Source: Clostridiales bacterium
Lineage (GTDB): Bacteria > Bacillota > Clostridia > Oscillospirales > Oscillospiraceae
DNA: 6,852 nucleotides
Direction: 5' to 3'
Assembly (NCBI GenBank): GCA_020861055.1
Contig: JAJBTD010000130.1
Location: forward strand, 1 to 6,852
In this document: positions 1 to 4,722 of the stretch, piece after piece
Layout: each line of letters starts with the position of its first letter
How positions within the stretch are numbered: position 1 is the stretch's first letter
Made by a program: the position numbers and the translations under genes
Notes under the pieces: generated by a model
The model's database searches: none
The model's input: the letters and a program-made list of their open reading frames with translations, nothing else
Told to the model about the DNA's origin: nothing

Positions 1-56
1 GAGGAGATTTTTTTCAGCATGGCGCCTTTTTTGCCGATGATGATGCCCTTGTGGCT
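1..56 (-). pseudogene. era: Start of the Era KH domain, in frame behind the stop codon
   Basis: Directly after the TAG the same reading frame gives SHKGIIIGKKGAMLKKIS and then runs off the window. This is the opening of the Era KH domain, including its GxxG loop (GKKG). In intact family members this stretch follows without a break from the residues that end the upstream frame here (IIYCEK). No start codon or ribosome binding site that would make it a separate gene is visible in the window. It is either a stranded remnant, part of an intact gene hidden by a base-calling error, or translated by read-through. Confidence 0.85.
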
Positions 57-770
57 CTATTTTTCGCAGTAGATGATGTCCGAGATCTCCACCACCCCGT
101 CGGGCCGCTCGTGGAACCGTTCAATGGAGACGGCGGTGCCGTGGGGAATCTCCTTATTCAAAGAGGTCAGCAGCTTTTCCCGGAGAATCTCCCCCATGAT
201 CTGCCGCTCCGGCTGGTCGGTAAAGGCGTCCTCCGGGAAGTACCAGGGGGACTCCGCCTGGTAGTCCTTCAGGACGTCCATCAGCTCCTCCACCCCGTCC
301 CCCTCTTTCGCCGAGACGGGAACCACGGCGTCAAAGCTGTGCTCCTTCTGGTAGGCGTCGATGACCGCCAGCAGCTTATCCTTCTGCTCCACCCGGTCGA
401 TCTTATTGATGACCAGCACCGAGGGGACGGCCAGCTGCTCCATCCGGCGCATCAGCTCCCGCTCCGGCTCGCCGGGAGAGGGCACCGGCTCCACCACCAG
501 CACCGCCACGTCCACGTCCGCCACGCTGGAGCGGGAGACGTTATCCATATACTCCCCCAGCCGGGTCCTGGCCCGGTGAAGGCCGGGGGTGTCCAGGAAG
601 ATATACTGGGCCTTGTCCCGGGTGACTACCCCGGTGATGCGGTTCCGGGTGGTCTGGGGCTTGGCGGAGATGATGGCCACCTTCTCCCCCACCAGGGCGT
701 TTAACAGGGTGGACTTGCCCACGTTGGGCCGGCCCACGATTGCAATCATTGCACAGGTCGTCTGTTCCAT
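57..770 (-). CDS. era: GTPase Era, cut short by an in-frame stop before the KH domain
   Basis: Era is a GTPase that binds 16S rRNA and assists 30S subunit maturation. The GTPase domain is complete: G1 GRPNVGKST at residues 13-21, switch I region PQTTRNRITG around 38-47, G3 DTPG at 60-63, G4 NKID at 122-125 and G5 SAK at 153-155. The start ATG (768-770) has AAAGAGG six bases upstream. The frame stops at a TAG (57-59) after residue 237, whereas the family is about 300 residues long. The missing part is the C-terminal KH domain that binds the 3' end of 16S rRNA; its coding sequence continues in the same frame beyond the TAG to the window edge. A GAG to TAG change is the simplest explanation. Identity is certain; whether the stop is real is open. 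The neighbours ybeY and phoH fit the usual cluster. Confidence 0.93.
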   Translation of the reverse strand: MEQTTCAMIAIVGRPNVGKSTLLNALVGEKVAIISAKPQTTRNRITGVVTRDKAQYIFLDTPGLHRARTRLGEYMDNVSRSSVADVDVAVLVVEPVPSPGEPERELMRRMEQLAVPSVLVINKIDRVEQKDKLLAVIDAYQKEHSFDAVVPVSAKEGDGVEELMDVLKDYQAESPWYFPEDAFTDQPERQIMGEILREKLLTSLNKEIPHGTAVSIERFHERPDGVVEISDIIYCEK

Positions 771-775
771 GTGTT

Positions 776-782
776 ACCTCTT
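776..782 (-). promoter_or_regulatory. Ribosome binding site of era
   Basis: AAAGAGG on the minus strand lies five to six bases before the era ATG. It supports the start at residue M1 over the internal M8. No clear sigma-A promoter for era is visible between here and the repeat at 822-1034, so era is either read through from ybeY or starts within or beyond the repeat. Confidence 0.6.
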
Positions 783-821
783 TGTCATCTGTGATGTTTG
801 ATGGTGCGGAGTCGCCGGGAA

Positions 822-1034
822 TTGGTACGGATTCGTCCGGAGGTCTTAGCGTTTCGGTAGTGCGTGCTGCTCTCCCTCAGTCAGCTTCGCTGACAGCTCC
901 CTCAAAGAGGGAGCCAAGAAGGATGCACCAGACCCTTGCCTCCCTCTCTGAGGGAGGTGGCACGGCGAAGCCGTGACGGAGGGAGAGCAGCACGCACTAC
1001 CGAGGCGCTAAAAGCTACCGGCGAATTCGCAACC
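822..1034. repeat. Large imperfect palindrome with four nested hairpins, MITE- or REP-like intergenic repeat
   Basis: The outermost arms (about 824-838 and 1020-1034) match imperfectly. Inside them is a perfect 25-bp inverted repeat (854-878 with 979-1003). The 100-nt interior holds four perfect hairpins, each with a three-base loop: 880-894 (6 bp), 896-914 (8 bp, GCTCCCTC/GAGGGAGC), 939-957 (8 bp, CCTCCCTC/GAGGGAGG) and 961-975 (6 bp, CACGGC/GCCGTG). The two halves mirror each other, so the whole unit is a single imperfect palindrome of about 210 bp. It has no coding potential I would trust and no visible target-site duplication. The left 60 bases align to the repeat at 4110-4278. Hairpins of this sequence are, from memory, frequent in Oscillospiraceae intergenic DNA. 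Whether it moves, ends transcripts or is bound by a protein is unknown. Confidence 0.85.
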
Positions 1035-1043
1035 GCCTGATTC

Positions 1044-1057
1044 AACGGTTTCCCGTT
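1044..1057 (-). other. Small hairpin with a GAAA tetraloop just after ybeY
   Basis: On the minus strand AACGG-GAAA-CCGTT forms a 5-bp stem closed by a GNRA-type loop, starting four bases after the ybeY stop. No T-tract follows, so it is not a normal intrinsic terminator. It may protect the 3' end of the ybeY transcript or be chance. Confidence 0.35.
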
Positions 1058-1061
1058 TTCC

Positions 1062-1550
1062 TCACCGGCTCAACTCCAGCGCCTCCATAATGGCTTCTTC
1101 CCGCGCCCGCATCTGCCGTTTTTCCGCCCCCTCGTCCATGTGGTCGTAGCCCAGCAGATGGAGGACGGAGTGGACCGCCAGATAACCCAGCTCCCGCTGG
1201 ACGGAGTGTCCATACTCTTCCGCCTGGGCGACGGCCCGCTGGTAGGAGATGACCATGTCTCCCAGGGGGAGCAGGCCCGTTTCCGGGTCCAGGTCGAGGG
1301 CGTCCCCCTTGGGGGGCTTGCCGGGGCGGAAGTAGAACATGGGGAAGGAGAGCACGTCGGTAGCCCGGTCTACCTCCCGCTGCTCCAGATTGATCTGGCG
1401 GATGCCCTCGTCATCGGTGATGAGCACGTCCACCTCACAGGGCACGTCCACCCCCTCCAGGGCCAGAGCGGTGGTGATGCAGCGGTTGAGCAGCTGCTCA
1501 TAGGGAAACGGCTCGTCCAGGTCGGAGCTGAGTATGATCTCGTGGTTCAT
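1062..1550 (-). CDS. ybeY: Endoribonuclease YbeY, rRNA maturation factor
   Basis: YbeY is a zinc-dependent endoribonuclease of the UPF0054 family acting in 16S rRNA 3'-end processing and ribosome quality control. The 162-residue product carries the signature HSVLHLLGYDH, with metal ligands His127, His131 and His137, as well as the conserved DVLSFP (65-70) and LGDMVIS (96-102) stretches. Length is normal for the family. I chose the ATG at 1548-1550 because GAGGG sits eight to nine bases before it. A GTG at 1563-1565 overlaps the phoH stop by four bases (GTGA) and would add five residues, but has only a weak site upstream. The gene follows phoH with an 11-base gap, so the two are surely co-transcribed and may be translationally coupled. 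B. subtilis has yqfF between phoH and ybeY; it is absent here. Stop codon is TGA. Confidence 0.95.
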   Translation of the reverse strand: MNHEIILSSDLDEPFPYEQLLNRCITTALALEGVDVPCEVDVLITDDEGIRQINLEQREVDRATDVLSFPMFYFRPGKPPKGDALDLDPETGLLPLGDMVISYQRAVAQAEEYGHSVQRELGYLAVHSVLHLLGYDHMDEGAEKRQMRAREEAIMEALELSR

Positions 1551-1561
1551 GGTGTCGTCCC

Positions 1562-2539
1562 TCACTTCTTATTTCTGCGGCTCTGCCGCTGTTCGTCATC
1601 CTCATAGGCCTTGATAATGCGCTGGACCAGGACGTGGCGCACCACATCCTGACCGGTCAGGCGGCAGATGGCGATGTCCTCCACCCCATCCAGCACCCGC
1701 ATGGCCTCCTTTAAGCCGGAAACCTTGTCCGAGGGCAGGTCGATCTGAGTCACGTCCCCGGTAATGACGATCTTCGACCCGAAGCCCATACGGGTCAGGA
1801 ACATCTTCATCTGCTCCTTGGAGGTGTTCTGGGCCTCGTCCAAGATAATGAAGGAGTCGTCCAGGGTGCGGCCCCGCATATAGGCCAGGGGCGCCACCTC
1901 GATATTCCCCCGCTCCACATATTTCTCGTAGGTCTCCGGCCCCAGCATTTCAAACAGAGCGTCGTACAGGGGGCGGAGGTAGGGGTCCACCTTGCTCTGG
2001 AGGTCGCCGGGAAGAAAGCCCAGCCGCTCCCCCGCCTCCACGGCGGGACGGGTGAGGATGATCCGGTTGACCTCCTTGGCCCGGAAAGCGGCCACGGCGG
2101 CGGCCACCGCCAGATAGGTCTTGCCCGTTCCGGCGGGGCCGACTCCCAGGGTGATGGTATTCTTCTGAATCGCCCGGACATAGTGGGTCTGGCCCACCGT
2201 CTTGGCCTTGATGGGCTTGCCCCTTGCGGTGATGCACAGCACGTCCCGGCCAAAGGAGTCGATCTCCCCGCTCCGGCCCGCCCGGACCAGGGAGAGGACG
2301 TATCGGATGGTCTGTCCGTTCAGTTCCTCCCCCCGGCCGGAGAGGGTGAGCAGGCCGTTCAATGCCTGCACCGCCAGACGGACATTTTCTCCCTCGCCGC
2401 TGACCTTCAGCTCCCCGTCCCGGTTGACAATGGCGACCTGAAACTCCTGCTCCACCAGACGGATATTCTCATCGAAGACCCCAAACAGGTTGACGGCCTC
2501 CTCCATGCGCTCAATGCTGACGCTCTGTTCTGTGGTCAA
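1562..2539 (-). CDS. phoH: PhoH-like ATPase (PhoL/YbeZ type)
   Basis: This is a PhoH-family P-loop ATPase related to the helicase superfamily 1 core and functionally linked to YbeY and RNA metabolism. The 325-residue product has an N-terminal KH-like region (about 20-70), Walker A GPAGTGKT at 134-141, Walker B IILDEAQN at 231-238 with Asp234 and Glu235, and the conserved TGDVTQIDLP at 260-269. The C-terminus ends in a basic tail (RQSRRNKK). The start appears to be TTG (2537-2539): an in-frame TGA lies at 2546-2548, GAAAGAG is about ten bases before the TTG, and the residues that follow match the usual PhoH N-terminus. The ATG at 2547-2549 is in another frame and closes after 12 codons. The next in-frame ATG is codon 12 and would shorten the conserved N-terminus. 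It lies 32 bases after yqfD. Confidence 0.95.
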   Translation of the reverse strand: MTTEQSVSIERMEEAVNLFGVFDENIRLVEQEFQVAIVNRDGELKVSGEGENVRLAVQALNGLLTLSGRGEELNGQTIRYVLSLVRAGRSGEIDSFGRDVLCITARGKPIKAKTVGQTHYVRAIQKNTITLGVGPAGTGKTYLAVAAAVAAFRAKEVNRIILTRPAVEAGERLGFLPGDLQSKVDPYLRPLYDALFEMLGPETYEKYVERGNIEVAPLAYMRGRTLDDSFIILDEAQNTSKEQMKMFLTRMGFGSKIVITGDVTQIDLPSDKVSGLKEAMRVLDGVEDIAICRLTGQDVVRHVLVQRIIKAYEDDEQRQSRRNKK

Positions 2540-2571
2540 ATGGGTTCATCTCTTTCTCTGTTGTAACAATT

Positions 2572-3767
2572 TTACCCCTCCAGCACCACCGTCTGGGCGA
2601 TATTCTCCAAACACTGGGCGGTCAGGGTGACGGTCAGCGCTCCGTCTGCGTCCGTGGCCTCCCACTGGGTACTCAAAATCTCTCCCTCTCCCACCAGGGC
2701 CTCCAGCCGCCGGGTCAGGGCCTCCCGGAGCATCTGCTCCGCAGAGTCCGGGTCCACCGGCACAGCCTCATCGCTCCAGCGCTGCCAGGTGGTCTTCCAT
2801 ACCCCAAAGGGCAGTACAGTTCCGTCAGAGAGGGTCAGGGGATATTGTATCGTTATTTTATCACATCTCCTGTCCAGATTGCTACTGTTTCCATAAAAAT
2901 TGAGCCGGTTCCCCAAAATTTCCACGGCCCATCCCTCTGTGACCGTCCCGCTCCCGTCCGGGACCAGGGCTTCCAGGGGGTGGCGGCGGAGAGGGAGCGC
3001 CGGGTGAGGGCCCAGACCTCCCCCGCAGCCCGGACCTGCTGGGTAGCCCAGATCGTTCCGCTGCCGTCTCCCGTCTCATGGGTGAGCAGCCCGGAGACCA
3101 GCACCTCTCCGGCCAGCACCGCCTGACCCTCCTCTACCACCGTCCGGCCCGCCGTCACGTCCAGCCGGACGATCACCCCGTCCCGGGCCGCCGCCAGATC
3201 CGCCGCCCGGTCGTCCGCCACCTCCGGCACCGGGTCCGCCTCCCGGACGATCACCGTGGCCCGGATGCCGGAGATGTTCACCGTGAGAAAGCTCAGCTCC
3301 TCCATCTCCATGAGCATCCGGTTGGAGAGCTCCCGCACGTCCACCCCTGGGCCATAGCTCCCCACGCCGAAGCCCTCGCTCTGGAGGGCGGCCAAGATCT
3401 CCGAGGCGGAGACGTTCTCGTTGCCCTCCACCTCTACCACTAAAATGAATTGGCTGAATACGGCAAAGAGCAGCGCCAGGGCGATCAGCCCCACTCCCAT
3501 GCCGTACCGTTTCCGGTATCGCATCACCAGAGCCGGGAGGCCGCCCCGGCCTGCCTCTTCTACCTCGCACCCGGCCTTCTCCGCCAGCGTTCTGGCCCGT
3601 CCTATCTCCCACAGCGCCAGCGTCACCCTGGCCCGGTGCTCCTCCTGAGTCTCCACATCCCACAGGCCCAGCCCGGCGGCGGCGCAGATGTTGAAAAATC
3701 GCTCCAAAAATGGCCCCCAGACCTCCAGCGTCACCGTCCCCCGGAGCCAGTTGATCGCCCGCCGCAT
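2572..3767 (-). pseudogene. yqfD: Sporulation protein YqfD, split by a one-base frameshift
   Basis: YqfD (SpoIV-like) is a membrane protein made in the mother cell during sporulation. The first frame (3767-2853) gives an N-terminal cytoplasmic part, one hydrophobic segment at about residues 90-111 (GVGLIALALLFAVFSQFILV) and an extracytoplasmic part with the family's DGVIVRLDVTAGRTVVEEGQ stretch. After Pro264, in a run of five C residues (2976-2980), the true sequence moves to another frame. That frame reads LEALVPDG and later RLNFYGNSSNLDRRCDKI, a typical YqfD C-terminus, ending at the TAA at 2572-2574. One extra C gives an uninterrupted 398-residue protein, the normal length. As read, the first frame ends with 40 unrelated residues. 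A GTG at 2923-2925 could start only the C-terminal piece and has no good binding site. yqfC lies three bases upstream. Confidence 0.9.
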
Positions 3768-3770
3768 CCG

Positions 3771-4049
3771 TCACTCCAAAGTCAGCCCGGAGATGTCCCC
3801 GGAGATGCACAGGGTATTGGCGTTCATGGACCGCAGCTCCAGTCCATTTCCCCGGACGCAGACCACCAGACGGCCTCCGCTGATGTGGATCTCCTCCTCT
3901 CCGTAGCTCAGTATGCCCCTGTGTCCCTCCATCCAGAACTCCCGGCTGCCCACCAGCTCCATCCGGGGCGCTCCGGCCACCACGTCCGCCGGCAGATCGA
4001 AGGGCTCCGCCGGCCGCTCCAGAAAATCCCCCCAGTGGCGTTCTCCCAT
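3771..4049 (-). CDS. yqfC: Sporulation protein YqfC (YabP/YqfC family)
   Basis: A 92-residue protein matching the short YabP/YqfC family, whose members are needed at a mother-cell stage of sporulation; YqfC of B. subtilis is about the same length. The diagnostic features are the beta-rich middle and the stretch GHRGILSYGEEEIHISGGR (42-60), followed by the C-terminal part that ends NTLCISGDISGLTLE. No signal peptide or membrane segment is visible. The start ATG (4047-4049) has the very strong site AAAAGGAGG seven bases upstream. The stop TGA is three bases before the yqfD start, so the two are one transcriptional unit, as in B. subtilis. In that species sigma-E drives the pair; I could not find a convincing sigma-E promoter here. 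Confidence 0.92.
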   Translation of the reverse strand: MGERHWGDFLERPAEPFDLPADVVAGAPRMELVGSREFWMEGHRGILSYGEEEIHISGGRLVVCVRGNGLELRSMNANTLCISGDISGLTLE

Positions 4050-4056
4050 GCCGATC

Positions 4057-4065
4057 CCTCCTTTT
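4057..4065 (-). promoter_or_regulatory. Strong Shine-Dalgarno site of yqfC
   Basis: AAAAGGAGG on the minus strand, seven bases before the yqfC ATG. It is the best ribosome binding site in the window and fixes the start of the leftward gene cluster. Confidence 0.85.
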
Positions 4066-4109
4066 GGGGCAGTCTAGGCGGCGTGGGGCGGGGATATGAG
4101 GGGGCGGGG

Positions 4110-4278
4110 TTGGTACGAGTTCGCCGGAAGATTGCAGCGTACCGGTGGTGCGTGCCGCTCTCCCGCAGTAACAGCGTAGCCGAGGCAACAACAGAAAATA
4201 TGGAGCGGGCGGCGCGCGGGGACGGGGGGAGCTCGGCACGCGCTGACGGCGGGGCAGGCACCCAGGCAAATTCGTACC
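4110..4278. repeat. Second, diverged copy of the palindromic intergenic repeat
   Basis: The left 60 bases (4110-4169) align without gaps to 822-881; I count 46 identical positions by eye. The ends form an inverted pair: GGTACGAGTTCGCC at 4112-4125 and the complement of 4265-4278 agree at 12 of 14 positions. An inner inverted pair (GTGCGTGCCGCTCTCCC at 4148-4164 and the stretch 4225-4242) is also recognisable. The centre differs from the first copy: the four short hairpins are not preserved and the core around 4186-4204 is A-rich. It lies between yqfC and the nrdD control region and has no trustworthy coding content. It is either a degenerate copy or a different subtype with the same ends. Confidence 0.7.
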
Positions 4279-4320
4279 GACTCCCAGCGAAGCCGCCGCT
4301 TGTTGCTCTCAGACGACACA

Positions 4321-4336
4321 CCCCAATATCTTGTGT
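4321..4336. promoter_or_regulatory. Candidate distal NrdR box
   Basis: CCCCAATATCTTGTGT agrees with 13 of 16 positions of the NrdR box as I recall it (acaCwATATaTwGtgt). It shares the ATCTTGTGT half with the site at 4473. It is about 150 bp from the other two and so may be a distal or chance site. Confidence 0.4.
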
Positions 4337-4472
4337 CCCATCTCCCATCCCATAACGATCCTCCCAATCATTATGTCTCCCTCAACTGACGCTATTTTGC
4401 ACCGGTTTTCCCCTATATCCCCGGTCGGAAAGGCTTTTTTATGCGCTATTTGTCCCCATCTCAGGTATTCAT

Positions 4473-4488
4473 AATCTATATCTTGTGT
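4473..4488. promoter_or_regulatory. NrdR box 1 of the nrdD control region
   Basis: AATCTATATCTTGTGT matches the recalled NrdR consensus at 13 of 16 positions. NrdR is the zinc-finger/ATP-cone repressor of ribonucleotide reductase genes and normally binds two boxes placed on the same face of the helix. The start-to-start distance to the next box is 43 bp, close to four helical turns. Confidence 0.65.
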
Positions 4489-4515
4489 CAAATTTCCGCT
4501 CTTTGCCGCATATGA

Positions 4516-4531
4516 CCACAACATCTAGTGT
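4516..4531. promoter_or_regulatory. NrdR box 2 of the nrdD control region
   Basis: CCACAACATCTAGTGT matches the recalled NrdR consensus at 13 of 16 positions. It ends 18 bp before the -35 element of the nrdD promoter. Together with the site at 4473 it forms the tandem pair expected ahead of a ribonucleotide reductase gene. Confidence 0.65.
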
Positions 4532-4549
4532 TAAATTTCATTTTCCCTC

Positions 4550-4578
4550 TTGTAATTCACCCTCAAGTCTGCTATAGT
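4550..4578 (+). promoter_or_regulatory. Sigma-A promoter of nrdD with extended -10
   Basis: TTGTAA (4550-4555) and TATAGT (4573-4578) are separated by 17 bp. The -10 matches consensus at five of six positions and is preceded by TGC, an extended -10 element; the -35 matches at four of six. Transcription would start near 4585, leaving a leader of about 138 nt before the nrdD ATG. Confidence 0.7.
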
Positions 4579-4645
4579 ATTGCTTACCGAGCCGCTTTGC
4601 CGGAAACCGCCCGGCCTGCCGGTTCTCTTTTCCCTTGCAGCTCAC

Positions 4646-4671
4646 CTGCCATCCTCCTTTGGAGATGGCAG
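4646..4671 (+). other. Hairpin in the nrdD leader that contains an anti-Shine-Dalgarno sequence
   Basis: CTGCCAT (4646-4652) pairs with ATGGCAG (4665-4671), and CTCC (4654-4657) pairs with GGAG (4661-4664) across a TTT loop, leaving one bulged C. The segment CCTCCTTT (4653-4660) equals the 16S rRNA anti-Shine-Dalgarno sequence and could alternatively pair with the nrdD binding site AAAGAGAGG (4706-4714), with one bulge. No T-tract follows, so it is not a terminator. Confidence 0.45.
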
Positions 4672-4679
4672 TTACTTAC

Positions 4680-4696
4680 GATATCCCCTGGATATC
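4680..4696 (+). other. Perfect 7-bp hairpin close to the nrdD binding site
   Basis: GATATCC (4680-4686) and GGATATC (4690-4696) form a perfect stem with a CCT loop, ending 14 bases before the GAGG core of the nrdD ribosome binding site. It could be a leader RNA structure or a palindromic protein site; I do not recognise it. Confidence 0.4.
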
Positions 4697-4710
4697 CCAG
4701 ACCAGAAAGA

Positions 4711-4714
4711 GAGG
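4711..4714 (+). promoter_or_regulatory. Ribosome binding site that sets the nrdD start
   Basis: GAGG, within AAAGAGAGG, lies eight bases before the ATG at 4723. It decides the start: the open frame extends 65 codons further upstream, but that part covers the promoter and leader and shows no family resemblance. Confidence 0.75.
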
Positions 4715-4722
4715 TACTCCCC

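Larger units (their letters stand above)
4050..4722. other. 673-bp divergent non-coding region between yqfC and nrdD
   Basis: This region holds the yqfC binding site, the second repeat, a stretch of no clear function (4279-4320), three NrdR-like boxes, the nrdD promoter and its leader. Base composition changes sharply: 4080-4300 is very G-rich, whereas about 4320-4600 is much richer in A and T, as expected for regulatory DNA. Short frames in both strands lack binding sites and family resemblance. Confidence 0.7.

Noticed and set aside
57..59. Pyrrolysine or general TAG recoding to explain the era stop
   Set aside because: No in-frame TAG interrupts any other gene here and no pyl gene or special downstream structure is visible. 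A single-base change or sequencing error is simpler, so I keep it only as something to exclude.
822..1034. CRISPR array or tandem repeat
   Set aside because: The repeated units are inverted hairpins of different sequence, not direct repeats with regular spacers.
4080..4110. Sigma-E promoter for yqfC (CATATCC on the minus strand as a -10)
   Set aside because: Only the CATA part fits the consensus and no matching -35 stands at the proper distance in this G-rich stretch.
3076..4269. Long minus-strand open frame of 397 codons overlapping yqfD and yqfC
   Set aside because: Its product is dominated by Gly, Arg, Pro and Ala, which is typical of a shifted frame in GC-rich coding DNA. It overlaps two recognised genes in the same direction and has no family resemblance.
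3450..4355. Plus-strand open frame of 301 codons antisense to yqfD and yqfC
   Set aside because: It mirrors the coding frames on the other strand, runs through the repeat and shows His/Pro/Gln-rich low-complexity sequence without any domain.
4401..4440. Possible intrinsic terminator before the T run at 4435-4440
   Set aside because: The only stems available (ACCGG/CCGGT with a long loop, or TTTTCC/GGAAAG with a long loop) are weak, and the first is not adjacent to the T run. There is no gene upstream on the plus strand that needs one.
4309..4524. Minus-strand 71-codon frame upstream of nrdD
   Set aside because: No ribosome binding site precedes its ATG, it covers the NrdR-like boxes, and the product is unlike any family I know.
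4528..4722. Upstream in-frame extension of nrdD by 65 codons
   Set aside because: It would begin before the promoter, has no binding site, lacks resemblance to NrdD N-termini, and the ATG at 4723 has both a good ribosome binding site and the canonical MKVIKRDG start.
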